The notes under the pieces: model-generated
Told to the model about the DNA's origin: nothing
The model's database searches: none
The model's input: only the letters and a program-made list of their open reading frames with translations
Made by a program: the position numbers and the translations under genes
Source: Streptomyces sp. NRRL S-87
Lineage (GTDB): Bacteria > Actinomycetota > Actinomycetes > Streptomycetales > Streptomycetaceae
Length of the DNA stretch: 64,000 bases
Reading direction: 5' to 3'
Assembly: GCF_000719335.1 (NCBI RefSeq)
Contig: NZ_JOGB01000033.1
Span: 11,496-75,495, forward strand
Shown here: positions 1-8,583 of the stretch, piece by piece
Layout: every line of letters begins with the position of its first letter
Position numbering within the stretch: position 1 is the stretch's first letter

Positions 1-1
1 C

Positions 2-331
2 CGGGTGATCCCGGTGGGGACGACGGCGGTGCGGGCGCTGGAGTCGGCGGCCGGACCGGACGGGGTCGCGCGGCCGGCGGAGGGATGGACGGACCTGGTG
101 GTCACGCCGGAGCGCGGGGTGCGGGTGGTGGACGGGCTGCTGACGGGGCTCCACGAGCCGGCGGCCTCGCACCTGCTGATGCTGGAGGCGGTCGCGGGCC
201 GGGCGGCCGTCGTGCGTGGCTACACCGAGGCGCTGGACCGCCTCTATCTCTGGCACGAGTTCGGGGACGTCCATCTGCTACTCAAGAAGGAGGAACGTTA
301 CAGCGCGCATTGCTCCCGCAACGGATGGTGA
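2..331 (+). CDS. queA: QueA-like S-adenosylmethionine:tRNA ribosyltransferase-isomerase, C-terminal part
   Basis: Only the last 109 residues lie in the window; the reading frame is open to the left edge, so this is an edge truncation and not a broken gene. The visible part has the QueA C-terminal signature: VGTTAVRALESAA, then TDLVVTP, VDGLLTGLHEP and the closing LWHEFGDVHLLL. QueA transfers the ribosyl part of S-adenosylmethionine to 7-aminomethyl-7-deazaguanine in tRNA, making epoxyqueuosine. No other queuosine gene is in view, so whether the protein acts in that pathway here cannot be judged. The family assignment is good; the physiological role is inferred from the family. Confidence 0.8.
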   Translation, partial: RVIPVGTTAVRALESAAGPDGVARPAEGWTDLVVTPERGVRVVDGLLTGLHEPAASHLLMLEAVAGRAAVVRGYTEALDRLYLWHEFGDVHLLLKKEERYSAHCSRNGW

Positions 332-614
332 GGCTGTAACGTGCCCGATGTGAGCCCGCGCATAGGACGCACATCACTTACGAACTTCCCTAGTGGAGAG
401 ATAAGAGCGCTGTCAGTGCTGCTCTGAGCAGTCCAAGCGGCCAAAAATCCGGACAAGCCAGGGCGCCTGATCCACTAAGCGGGATCGTACGTCACACCTT
501 TGCCACAGGATTTTGCCGCCGCTAAGAATGGCTGCCGTCGCCAGGCGCCGCGGGTTTTTCCGAGAAACCCCCGGCGCTTTCCCGCGGCCCCCGCTATTCG
601 AAGAGGTTGCCCGT
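332..614. other. Intergenic region upstream of the lytic transglycosylase gene
   Basis: This 283-base stretch is less GC-rich than its surroundings and should hold the promoter and leader of the transglycosylase gene. A 13-bp palindrome, CTGCTC-T-GAGCAG, lies at 419-431. I looked for the conserved core segments of the ydaO/yuaA c-di-AMP riboswitch that often precedes cell-wall hydrolase genes in Streptomyces and did not find them. No convincing small reading frame was seen. Confidence 0.4.
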
Positions 615-1349
615 ATGTCTGCGTCCAGCACTCCCGGTCTTCGCCGTCTGACCAAGACCCACAAGGTCTCGATCGCCGGTGTCGTCGTCCTCGGCGTCGC
701 CTCTCTGGCCATCTCCGCGATCCCCGCCCAGGGTGCCGACGCCAAGTCGGTCGTGGTGGCGGACCCGATCTCGTGGAGCAAGACCGTCGAAGCGGTGCAG
801 ACCAAGAGCGTGCAGGGCCTGACCCAGCAGCACCAGGTGATCGAGAAGGCCGTGAAGGCCGCGGCCGCCAAGAAGGCCGCGGAGGCGAAGAAGGCCGCCG
901 AGGCGAAGGCGAAGGCCGAGGCCGACGCGAAGAAGGCGGCCGCCGCCAAGAAGGCCGCCGCCGCGGCCAAGAAGGCCCGCGCGGCCAAGGCCGCCGCCAG
1001 CCGCTCCGCGGCGCGGACGCCGGTCTTCGCGAACAACCTCGACGGCTGGATCAAGGAAGCGCTCCACATCATGAAGCGCGAGGGCATTCCGGGCACGTAC
1101 AACGGCATCTACCGCAACGTGATGCGCGAGTCGAGCGGCAACCCGCGGGCCATCAACCTCTGGGACATCAACGCGCGGAACGGCATCCCCTCCAAGGGCC
1201 TGCTCCAGGTCATCCAGCCGACCTTCAACGCCTACCACGTCAAGGGCACGAAGTTCGACCTGTACGACCCGGTCGCCAACATCGTCGCCGCCTGCAACTA
1301 CGCGGCCGACCGCTACGGCTCGATGGACAACGTGAACAGCGCCTACTGA
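615..1349 (+). CDS. Secreted lytic transglycosylase with Lys/Ala-rich coiled-coil linker
   Basis: A 244-residue predicted cell-wall hydrolase. Residues 1-45 form a signal peptide (Arg/Lys-rich start, hydrophobic core SIAGVVVLGVASLAISAIP, then AQGA). Residues about 75-135 are a low-complexity Lys/Ala/Glu stretch, probably a helical coiled coil or a linker interacting with the wall. The C-terminal 100 residues form an SLT-type domain. The likely catalytic Glu is in VMRESSGNP, near residue 172, followed by KGLLQVIQPTF and the final NYAADRYGS. SLT enzymes cleave the MurNAc-GlcNAc bond and leave 1,6-anhydro ends. The ATG at 615 is preceded by GAAGAGG with suitable spacing; a longer in-frame start at 513 has no ribosome binding site and would spoil the signal peptide. 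Confidence 0.85.
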   Translation: MSASSTPGLRRLTKTHKVSIAGVVVLGVASLAISAIPAQGADAKSVVVADPISWSKTVEAVQTKSVQGLTQQHQVIEKAVKAAAAKKAAEAKKAAEAKAKAEADAKKAAAAKKAAAAAKKARAAKAAASRSAARTPVFANNLDGWIKEALHIMKREGIPGTYNGIYRNVMRESSGNPRAINLWDINARNGIPSKGLLQVIQPTFNAYHVKGTKFDLYDPVANIVAACNYAADRYGSMDNVNSAY

Positions 1350-1377
1350 GCGCGCGTCCCACCACGCTCCCCCATGC

Positions 1378-1417
1378 GCCGCGGGGCGGCACCCTGATCA
1401 GGGTGCCGCCCCGCGGC
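1378..1417. terminator. Perfect 40-bp palindromic bidirectional terminator
   Basis: Twenty-base arms match perfectly with no unpaired loop (GCCGCGGGGC at the outer left end, TGATCA at the centre). It sits between the convergent transglycosylase and FHA-ABC genes and can serve both. Confidence 0.85.
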
Positions 1418-1454
1418 GTACGTGCGTACGGGCGTCCGTACGGTCCGGCGTGCG

Positions 1455-3950
1455 CTAGTTGCGCATGACCTCCGGCTCGTGGCGGCGCAGCAGGCGCTGC
1501 ACGGCGAAGCCGCAGGCGATGCCGATGAGCAGCAGGATCACGATGTCGAGCGTCCACTGCCCGGCCGTGGCCTCCCACAGCGGGTCGGTGTTGCCGGGGT
1601 TGTCGCGGTCCCACGGCGGCATGAGGTGGCCGAGGTCGAGCGTGGTGCCGGCGGCGGCCACGGCCCAGCGCGAGGGCATGAGCCAGGCGAACTGCTCCAG
1701 GCCCGGGGAGTCGTACACCTGGAAGAGGATGCCGGTGAACACGACCTGGACGATCGCGAACATCACGAGCAGCGGCATGGTCTTCTCGGCGGTCTTCACC
1801 AGCGAGGAGATCACCAGGCCGAACATCATCGAGGTGAAGCCGAGCGCGATCACCGACAGGCACAGCTCGACGGCCGGCGGGAAGATCAGTCCCTCGGCCG
1901 GCAGCTGGCGCGTGGCGAAGCCGATGCCGCAGATGATCACGCCCTGGATGGCCGTGATGAACCCGAGGACGATCACCTTCGACATGAGGTACGCGGACCG
2001 GGACAGACCCGTCGCGCGTTCCCGCTCGTAGATGACCCGTTCCTTGATCAGCTCGCGGACGGAGTTCGCCGCGCCGGAGAAGCACATGCCGACCGCGAGG
2101 ATCAGCATGATCGTGCCGGCGTCGCCGTTGAACCGGGCCTTGCCCGTCGGCGGGGCGAGGCCGAAGTCCGCGGGGATGACCGTGGAGACCACGCCGAGCA
2201 CCGCGGGCAGGATCAGCATCAGGCCCATGAAGCCCTTGTCCGATGCGATCACCGAGACGTAGCGGCGGATCAGGGTGCGCAGCTGCGAGCCCCAGTCCTG
2301 CGGCTTGGGCGGCTGCATCTGCTGCATGGGCGGCATCTGCACCGACTGCGGGGCGACGGCGTCGATGTCCGCGGCGTACATCTGGTAGTGCTGCGAGCCC
2401 TTCCAGCGGCCCGCCCAGTCGTAGTCGCGGTAGTTCTCGAAGGCGGAGAACACGTCGGCCCAGGTCTGGTAGCCGAAGAAGTTCAGCGCTTCCCCGGGCG
2501 GGCCGAAGTACGCGACCGAGCCGCCCGGCGCCATGACGAGGAGCTTGTCGCACAGCGCCAGCTCGGCCACGGAGTGCGTGACGACCAGGACGGTGCGGCC
2601 GTCGTCGGCGAGGCCGCGCAGCAGCTGCATGACGTCGCGGTCCATGCCCGGGTCGAGGCCGGAGGTGGGCTCGTCGAGGAAGATCAGCGACGGCTTGGTG
2701 AGCAGCTCGAGGGCGACGGACACGCGCTTGCGCTGACCACCCGAGAGCGAGGTGATCTTCTTGTCCTTGTGGATGTCGAGCTTGAGCTCGCGCAGCACCT
2801 CGTCGATGCGGGCGGTGCGCTCCTCCTCGGCGGTGTCACCGGGGAAGCGGAGCTTGGCCGCGTACTTCAAGGCCGTCCGGACGGTCAGCTCCTTGTGCAG
2901 GATGTCGTCCTGCGGGACCAGGCCGATGCGCTGGCGGAGCTCCGCGAACTGCTTGTACAGGTTGCGGTTGTCGTAGAGGACGTCACCCTGGTTGGCCGGG
3001 CGGTAGCCGGTGAGCGCCTTGAGCAGCGTCGACTTGCCGGAGCCGGAGGGGCCGATGACCGCGACCAGGGACTTCTCCGGGACGCCGAAGGAGACGTCCT
3101 TGAGGATCTGCTTGCCGCCGTCGACCGTGACGGTCAGGTGGCGGGCCGAGAAGGAGACCTCACCGGTGTCGACGAACTCCTCGAGGCGGTCGCCGACGAT
3201 GCGGAACGTGGAGTGGCCGACGCCGACGATGTCGTTCGGACCCAGCGTCGCGCTACCGGACTTGGCCAGCGGCTGACCGTTGACGTACGTGCCGTTGTGG
3301 CTGCCGAGGTCCTTGATCTCGAACCGGCCGCCCGCCGAGCGGAATTCGGCGTGGTGGCGCGAGACCTGGAGGTCGGAGACCACCAGTTCGTTGTCCAGCG
3401 CACGACCGATGCGCATGACCCGGCCGACGTCGATGTGGTGGAACGTCGTCGGGCTGCGGTCCCCGTAGACCGGCGCGCCGGCCGGCTGGGCGGCCTGCGG
3501 CTGGTGGGCCTGCTGCTGGTGGCCCTGCTGCTGCGGGACGTGCGGCTGCGCCGGCTGCTGCTGGTACTGCGGCTGGTGCCCCTGCTGCCCGGGCCAGCCG
3601 GCCGCGGGTGCCCCCTGCTGCCCGTGCCCCGACGGGACGTTGGCGACGGCGGCGGTCAGGTTCAACCGCGGGCCGTCGGTCGCGTTGCCGAGGTGGACGG
3701 CGGTCCCCGGCGCGAGGTCCAGTCGCTGCACCCGCTGGCCGTGCGCATACGTCCCGTTGGTGCTGCCGTGGTCCTCGAGGGCCCAGCCGCTCCCGGTCCA
3801 GCTGATGGTGGCGTGCCGCCACGAGACCCTGGCGTCGTCGATCACCATGTCGCCCTGGGGGTCACGGCCCAGGGTGTACGACCTGGACGGATCGAGGGCC
3901 CAGGTCCTTCCGTTCAATTCCAGTACGAGTTCCGGCACTCCATGCCCCAC
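1455..3950 (-). CDS. Twin-FHA-domain ABC transporter (fused ATPase and permease), Rv1747-like
   Basis: An 831-residue half-transporter. FHA domain 1 lies at about 5-90 (YTLGRD, SWRHA, GSTNGTY). A Gln/Pro-rich linker spans about 108-160. FHA domain 2 lies at about 165-255 (MRIGRA, SRHHAEF, GSHNGTYVNG). The ABC ATPase covers about 270-490, with Walker A GPSGSGKST at 300-308, signature LSGGQ near 402 and Walker B LIFLDEP near 422. An ABC-2 type membrane domain of about six helices fills 570-820. FHA domains bind phosphothreonine, so activity is probably tied to Ser/Thr kinases, as for mycobacterial Rv1747, which has the same architecture. The substrate is unknown. The GTG start is preceded by GGGGGA six bases upstream; a GTG at 3938 is an alternative. 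It is divergent from the membrane protein at 4091. Confidence 0.9.
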   Translation of the reverse strand: MGHGVPELVLELNGRTWALDPSRSYTLGRDPQGDMVIDDARVSWRHATISWTGSGWALEDHGSTNGTYAHGQRVQRLDLAPGTAVHLGNATDGPRLNLTAAVANVPSGHGQQGAPAAGWPGQQGHQPQYQQQPAQPHVPQQQGHQQQAHQPQAAQPAGAPVYGDRSPTTFHHIDVGRVMRIGRALDNELVVSDLQVSRHHAEFRSAGGRFEIKDLGSHNGTYVNGQPLAKSGSATLGPNDIVGVGHSTFRIVGDRLEEFVDTGEVSFSARHLTVTVDGGKQILKDVSFGVPEKSLVAVIGPSGSGKSTLLKALTGYRPANQGDVLYDNRNLYKQFAELRQRIGLVPQDDILHKELTVRTALKYAAKLRFPGDTAEEERTARIDEVLRELKLDIHKDKKITSLSGGQRKRVSVALELLTKPSLIFLDEPTSGLDPGMDRDVMQLLRGLADDGRTVLVVTHSVAELALCDKLLVMAPGGSVAYFGPPGEALNFFGYQTWADVFSAFENYRDYDWAGRWKGSQHYQMYAADIDAVAPQSVQMPPMQQMQPPKPQDWGSQLRTLIRRYVSVIASDKGFMGLMLILPAVLGVVSTVIPADFGLAPPTGKARFNGDAGTIMLILAVGMCFSGAANSVRELIKERVIYERERATGLSRSAYLMSKVIVLGFITAIQGVIICGIGFATRQLPAEGLIFPPAVELCLSVIALGFTSMMFGLVISSLVKTAEKTMPLLVMFAIVQVVFTGILFQVYDSPGLEQFAWLMPSRWAVAAAGTTLDLGHLMPPWDRDNPGNTDPLWEATAGQWTLDIVILLLIGIACGFAVQRLLRRHEPEVMRN

Positions 3951-4090
3951 TTGTTGTCCCCCGATGCCCCCTGACGGCAGGGAGTCTAGGGATGGCGAAC
4001 TTCGGGGGGAACTATTTCAGGCCCACGCGCAGAAGTGGAATCCGGGCCCCACCGAGTGCGTACGGATCATACGGGGCGGGGAGATGCGTG

Positions 4091-6007
4091 GTGACTCGGC
4101 ACGAATCGGGGGGTCCGCGCATGGGGTCGTCTTCGGGGTGGGGCGGTGGCGGGGCGGCGGGCTTCGGCGCGCCCGCGCGGGTCGGGGCACGCGCGCCGAC
4201 GCCCGGGGCGGCCGACGTGGTGATGTCCGCGGTGGCGGCGGTGAGCTGGGCGTTGGTGGTGATGGCCGGGGTGGCGGCCGCGGGGCTGCACCTGTTGGGG
4301 GCGGACGCCGCGGGCGGTTCGCTGGGGGCGATGACAGCGGCCGTGGTGGTACTGGCCGTTGGGGGAACCGTGACGCCCTCCGGAGACGTCTCGGTCTTTG
4401 GACTGGAGGGTGCGGGGGCGCAGACCGCCGTCGACATCGCGCCACTGGGGGTGGGGTTGGCGGGGGCGTCGGTGTTGGCGCTCGTCTTCCTGCGCCCGGT
4501 GCGGGCGGTCGGCTTCGACGGGCGCCAACTGCTGGTGCGGGGCGCGGCGGTCGTGGTGCTGTTCGTGGCCATGGCGGGGGCCCTGGCCTGGGTGGGGCAC
4601 GACGTGGTGACGCTCGACGGGGTGCGGCTGCCGGGTGCGCGCGGGTCCGGGGGCGGCGGACCGGGGAGGCCCGGCGGGGGCTCGGGGGGCCTGGAGATCC
4701 CCGGGTTGGGCGATGTCGGGGACATCGGCGGCATCGGTGGCGCCGGGGACGTCGGCGGCCTGCTGCCGGACCGCATCGGGGACCTGGTCGACGCGAAGGC
4801 GCGGGTCGGGTTCTCGGTGCGGACCGGGCCGACGCTGCTGGGCGCGCTGGTGTGGGTGGTTGCGGTGCTGCTGATCGCGGTGGCCGCGAGCCGGCGGACC
4901 GGGCCCGGTGCCCCGCGGCTGCTCGCGGCGGTCCGGCCGGCGGTGTCGGCGACGGTGGCCGCCCTGCAGGTGACGGTGGCGGCGGCGCTGGCGGCCGCGG
5001 TGTGGGCGGCTGCCGGCGACGACCATCCGCGGATGGTGCTGGGCGGGGCGCTGCTCGGGGCGCCGAACGGGGCGTGGTCGGCGGTTCCGCTGGGGATGTT
5101 CGTGCCCTTCGACGGGCGGGTGAGCGGTCGGCTGGCCGGGGTGCTGCCCGACCCGCTGGACCGGCTGCTCGGGATGTCGGCGCGGGAGCCGGTGACCGTG
5201 GGGCGGCTGGCCGGGTACGACGACCGGGTGTGGCTGCTGGTGGCCGCGGTGGCCGGTGCGCTGCTGTACGCGGGGACCCTGGCGGGCGTACGCACGGCCC
5301 GCCGGCCCGCCGGGGGGCGATCGGCCTTCGCGGCCCGAGCGGCGGTGCGCATGGGGCTGGTCTGGGCGGTGGTGACGCCGCTGCTGGTGTGGCTGACGGG
5401 GGTGTCGGTGAGCGCCTCGCTGTCGGTGCTGGGCGTGGACGCGTTCGGGGCGGCGCTGGAGCTGCACGGGCAGGCGGGACCGGCGGCGCTGCTGGGGGCG
5501 GGCTGGGGAGCGCTGGCGGGCGGGGCGGGGGCGCTGCTCGCGTTCCGGCGCGCGCCGCTGGCGGCGGCCGGGGCGGCCGGGCCGCCCGCGGGGTACGGGT
5601 CGGGGGCGCCGTGGCCGACGTACGGGCCGTACGCGGGCCCGGGCGCGCCGTACGGCCCGGGCCACCCCTACGGTCCGGCGGGCCCGGGCGCTGCGTACGG
5701 TCCGGCGGGCCCGTACGCGCCCCGGCCCGGACACGGCCCGCCGACGGTGAACCCGTACCGCGACGGACCGGGCGCGGGCCGCTCGGGCGGGCGGGACGTG
5801 TCCACGGACGAGACGATCGCCGGACCCCCGCCGGGGGCGCCCTGGCGCGGGTCCGGCGGGCGGGGCCGGGCGGGGCCCGACAGGTCGACGGACGCCACGC
5901 TGGCGGGCCCGCCGCCGCCCCCTCCGCCGCGGCCCCGGCAGCGGAAGCCGCCGTTCACTCCCCCGCCACCGCCCGGACCGCCGCCGGACGCCCCGCGGAC
6001 CCGCTAG
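4091..6007 (+). CDS. Large polytopic membrane protein, streptophobe family, with Pro-rich tail
   Basis: About 638 residues. Many long hydrophobic segments occupy the first three quarters, interrupted by a Gly-rich extracytoplasmic-looking loop around nucleotides 4640-4760. The last quarter is a cytoplasmic-looking tail of PYG/AYG-type repeats followed by two similar motifs, STDETIAGPP and STDATLAGPP, and a proline run. The pattern fits the Streptomyces-restricted streptophobe family, which has no known function. The GTG at 4091 has GGGGAG seven bases upstream; the ATG at 4121 also has a G-rich upstream stretch. The two Thr-containing tail motifs resemble FHA-binding sites, and the divergent neighbour carries two FHA domains. 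A link between the two proteins is inference only. Confidence 0.6.
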   Translation: MTRHESGGPRMGSSSGWGGGGAAGFGAPARVGARAPTPGAADVVMSAVAAVSWALVVMAGVAAAGLHLLGADAAGGSLGAMTAAVVVLAVGGTVTPSGDVSVFGLEGAGAQTAVDIAPLGVGLAGASVLALVFLRPVRAVGFDGRQLLVRGAAVVVLFVAMAGALAWVGHDVVTLDGVRLPGARGSGGGGPGRPGGGSGGLEIPGLGDVGDIGGIGGAGDVGGLLPDRIGDLVDAKARVGFSVRTGPTLLGALVWVVAVLLIAVAASRRTGPGAPRLLAAVRPAVSATVAALQVTVAAALAAAVWAAAGDDHPRMVLGGALLGAPNGAWSAVPLGMFVPFDGRVSGRLAGVLPDPLDRLLGMSAREPVTVGRLAGYDDRVWLLVAAVAGALLYAGTLAGVRTARRPAGGRSAFAARAAVRMGLVWAVVTPLLVWLTGVSVSASLSVLGVDAFGAALELHGQAGPAALLGAGWGALAGGAGALLAFRRAPLAAAGAAGPPAGYGSGAPWPTYGPYAGPGAPYGPGHPYGPAGPGAAYGPAGPYAPRPGHGPPTVNPYRDGPGAGRSGGRDVSTDETIAGPPPGAPWRGSGGRGRAGPDRSTDATLAGPPPPPPPRPRQRKPPFTPPPPPGPPPDAPRTR

Positions 6008-6089
6008 CAGCGGTCTTGAGCCAGATACGCGTCCGGGGGGTGGGACAGGGGGAGCCACATCGTGGGCGGGAGGATACGGTGAGGGGACC

Positions 6090-7289
6090 ATGAGCGCTTC
6101 GCAGACCTCCGACGTCCCGACCCTCCTCGTCAAGATCTTCGGCAAGGACCGCCCTGGGATCACCGCCGGGCTGTTCGACACCCTCGCCGCGTACTCCGTC
6201 GACGTCGTCGACATCGAGCAGGTCGTCACCCGCGGCCGCATAGTCCTGTGCGCCCTGATCACCTCGCCGGGCACGGTGATGGAGGGCGAGCTGCGGGCCA
6301 CCGTGCACAGCTGGGCCGAGTCCCTCAAGATGCAGGCCGAGATCATCTCGGGTACGGGCGACAACCGGCCGCGCGGCAGCGGGCGTTCCCACGTCACCGT
6401 GCTGGGCCACCCGCTGACCGCCGAGTCCACCGCCGCCGTGGCCGCGAAGATCACCTCGGTGGGCGGGAACATCGACCGCATCTTCCGCCTCGCGAAGTAC
6501 CCGGTGACGGCCGTGGAGTTCGCCGTGTCGGGCACCGGGACCGAGCCGCTGCGCACCGCGCTGGCGATCGAGGCGGCCCGCATCGGCGTGGACGTCGCCG
6601 TGGTGTCGGCAGGGCTGCACCGCCGGGCGCAGCGCCTGGTGGTCATGGACGTGGACTCGACCCTCATCCAGGACGAGGTCATCGAGCTGTTCGCGGCCCA
6701 CGCGGGCTGCGAGGACAAGGTCGCCGAGGTCACGGCGCAGGCGATGCGCGGCGAGCTGGACTTCGAGCAGTCCCTGCACGCCCGGGTGGCGTTGCTGGCG
6801 GGCCTGGACGCGTCGGTGGTGGACAAGGTGCGGGCCGAGGTGCGGCTCACGCCGGGGGCGCGGACCCTGATCCGCACGCTGAAGCGGCTCGGCTACCAGG
6901 TGGGTGTCGTCTCGGGCGGCTTCACGCAGGTGACGGACGACCTGCAGGAGCGGCTGGGGCTGGACTTCGCCTCGGCCAACACGCTGGAGATCGTCGACGG
7001 CAAGCTGACGGGCCGGGTGACCGGGGACATCGTGGACCGGGCGGGCAAGGCGCGGCTGCTGCGCCGCTTCGCGGCCGAGGCGGGGGTGCCGCTGGCCCAG
7101 ACCGTGGCCATCGGCGACGGCGCCAACGACCTGGACATGCTGAACGCCGCCGGGCTGGGCGTGGCCTTCTGTGCGAAGCCGGTGGTGCGGGAGGCCGCGC
7201 ACACCGCCGTCAACGTGCCCTTCCTGGACACCGTGCTGTACCTGCTGGGCATCACGCGCGAAGAGGTCGAGGCCGCCGACCTGCACTGA
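6090..7289 (+). CDS. serB: Phosphoserine phosphatase SerB with two ACT domains
   Basis: A 399-residue HAD-superfamily phosphatase that makes L-serine from O-phospho-L-serine, the last step of the phosphorylated serine pathway. Two ACT-type regulatory regions fill about 10-85 and 100-170; these usually bind amino acids, often serine for feedback. HAD motif I is DVDST at 187-191, motif II is the VVSGGF segment near 273, and motif IV is GDGANDLDML near 345. The N-terminal ACT pair is typical of actinobacterial SerB2 enzymes. The ATG start has GAGGGG very close upstream. A terminator follows at 7374. Confidence 0.95.
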   Translation: MSASQTSDVPTLLVKIFGKDRPGITAGLFDTLAAYSVDVVDIEQVVTRGRIVLCALITSPGTVMEGELRATVHSWAESLKMQAEIISGTGDNRPRGSGRSHVTVLGHPLTAESTAAVAAKITSVGGNIDRIFRLAKYPVTAVEFAVSGTGTEPLRTALAIEAARIGVDVAVVSAGLHRRAQRLVVMDVDSTLIQDEVIELFAAHAGCEDKVAEVTAQAMRGELDFEQSLHARVALLAGLDASVVDKVRAEVRLTPGARTLIRTLKRLGYQVGVVSGGFTQVTDDLQERLGLDFASANTLEIVDGKLTGRVTGDIVDRAGKARLLRRFAAEAGVPLAQTVAIGDGANDLDMLNAAGLGVAFCAKPVVREAAHTAVNVPFLDTVLYLLGITREEVEAADLH

Positions 7290-7373
7290 CACCGTCCGCG
7301 ACGCCCGCGCCCGTACCGACGGGCCCGGGGACCCGGCGCTGCGGGCCGGGGCCTTCGCGCCCGCGCGGAGTAC

Positions 7374-7411
7374 GAGAAGGGCCCCCGGCCGGTGCTGCCG
7401 GGGGCCTTCTC
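7374..7411. terminator. Hairpin terminator between serB and the SixA-like gene
   Basis: A 15-bp stem, GAGAAGG...CCCCCGGC paired with GCCGGGGG...CCTTCTC, with one bulged G in the left arm. It lies between convergent genes and can act in both directions. Confidence 0.75.
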
Positions 7412-7434
7412 GGGCTGCGGATACCCCATGGGGG

Positions 7435-7953
7435 TCAGTGCTTGGGGGTCCAGAAGTCGAGGAGGGTGCCGACCCCGTGCTCGACGGACTTCCAGCTGCC
7501 GCTGAACCCGATGACGGCGACGGCCGCGGTCGGGAAGCCGCTGCGGGCCATGCGCGCGAGGGTGTCGCCCTCGGCCCGGCCGGCGAGGGCGTCGGCCAGT
7601 GCGTGCATGCCCGGGTTGTGGCCGATGACCAGCAGGTCGTGCACGTCGTCCGGGGTCTCGTTGACCAGGGCGATCAGCTCGCCGAGGGAGGCCTCGTACA
7701 GGCGCTCCTCGTAGACGGTCTTGGGCCGGTGCGGGAGTTCCTGGACGGCGAGCTTCCAGGTCTCGCGGGTCCGGGCGGCGGTGGAGCACAGGGCCAGGTC
7801 GAAGGTGATGCCGGTCTCTGCCAGCTTCAGCCCGACGGCCGGGGCGTCCGCCCTGCCCCGGTCGGCCAGCGGCCGCTCGTGGTCCGACACGTCGGGCCAG
7901 TCGGCCTTGGCGTGCCGGAGGAGGACGATCCTGCGGGGTGTATCGGCGCTCAT
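7435..7953 (-). CDS. SixA-like histidine phosphatase family protein
   Basis: A 172-residue member of the histidine phosphatase (phosphoglycerate mutase-like) superfamily. The RHG-type motif is IVLLRHAKADWP near the N-terminus. The second catalytic His lies in LLVIGHNPGMHALA near residue 110. SixA-type enzymes remove phosphate from phosphohistidine in phosphotransfer proteins, but the substrate here is not shown by the sequence. The ATG has GGGAG just upstream. The gene converges on serB. Confidence 0.85.
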   Translation of the reverse strand: MSADTPRRIVLLRHAKADWPDVSDHERPLADRGRADAPAVGLKLAETGITFDLALCSTAARTRETWKLAVQELPHRPKTVYEERLYEASLGELIALVNETPDDVHDLLVIGHNPGMHALADALAGRAEGDTLARMARSGFPTAAVAVIGFSGSWKSVEHGVGTLLDFWTPKH

Positions 7954-8042
7954 GGCTCCCAGCTTCGCACGAAATGAGCCATGGGGCGCAGGGTGTTGAA
8001 GGGCTCACCCCATGGAGGCGGACGTGCTCCGGCGCGCGGGTG

Positions 8043-8273
8043 TCAGGGCAGTGCGCGCACCAGCTGCTCCAGGAGCGGGACCAGCGCGGAACCCGCCCCC
8101 GGCTGGTGCGCTCCGGCCGCGCCCGGGCCGGACAGGAGGATGAGGAGCGCCGCGAAGGCCGCGACGGGGAGGGCGAGGGCCCACCAGCGCAGGCGGGTGT
8201 CGGGGCCGGTGCCGGGAGTGCGGCCGAAGGGCGAGGACCGGTGGACGGTCCGGATCTGGGTGGGGGCCGACAT
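8043..8273 (-). CDS. Small single-pass membrane protein, unknown function
   Basis: A 76-residue protein not recognised as a named family. A basic N-terminal third (residues 1-28, ending DTRLRWW) precedes one hydrophobic segment, ALALPVAAFAALLILL, and a short Gly/Ala/Pro-rich tail that would lie outside the membrane. The ATG at 8273 is preceded by GGAGG with five bases of spacing, which rules out longer in-frame starts up to 8429. It lies downstream of the MFS/mini-protein pair on the same strand, separated by 186 bases that include GC-rich inverted repeats. Confidence 0.6.
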   Translation of the reverse strand: MSAPTQIRTVHRSSPFGRTPGTGPDTRLRWWALALPVAAFAALLILLSGPGAAGAHQPGAGSALVPLLEQLVRALP

Positions 8274-8459
8274 GACCGCCTCCGTCTGGGTGGGCTCGGC
8301 TGGGCTGCTGGGAGTGCCGCGTTGTCTTCGCTGCCTCGAATCTAGAGATCCGGTGCGGCGGTTCCCATCAGGTGGTCCACCCACTTGACCCTGAGTCCCA
8401 CCCCCTAGGGGACGGGGGGTTATCCCCACCCCGGCCGCCGCGCGGGGGCGCGGGGTGCG

Positions 8460-8579
8460 TCAGGGGGAGGCGAACGTGGCGATGATCGCGACGATCACCG
8501 TGACACCGAGCATGGCGCCGAGGACGAGGGCCAGCTTCCGGCGGCCGTTCTGGGGGTTCGGTTCGAGCACGGGCTGCAT
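8460..8579 (-). CDS. SGM_5486 family transporter-associated mini-protein (39 aa)
   Basis: A 39-residue reading frame starting MQPVLEPNPQNGRRKLALVL and ending AIIATFASP. A short polar, basic N-terminus is followed by one transmembrane helix. The start lies four bases after the stop of the MFS transporter gene, so the two are almost certainly co-transcribed and probably translationally coupled. Size, sequence pattern and position match the Streptomyces SGM_5486 family, known for sitting directly downstream of CynX/NimT-type transporters. A role as small subunit or stabiliser of the transporter is inferred from this arrangement. Confidence 0.75.
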   Translation of the reverse strand: MQPVLEPNPQNGRRKLALVLGAMLGVTVIVAIIATFASP

Positions 8580-8583
8580 GGAC

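Noticed and set aside
332..614. Possible c-di-AMP (ydaO/yuaA) riboswitch before the lytic transglycosylase gene
   Set aside because: Such riboswitches often precede Streptomyces cell-wall hydrolases, but the conserved core segments were not found here.
1422..3974. Very long open frame on the plus strand opposite the FHA-ABC gene, with similar cases at 6893-8008 minus, 28811-30979 minus and 54945-57338 minus
   Set aside because: High-GC codon bias leaves few stops in antisense frames. The products are Arg/Gly/Pro- or Arg/His-rich without recognisable domains, while the opposite strand encodes clear families.
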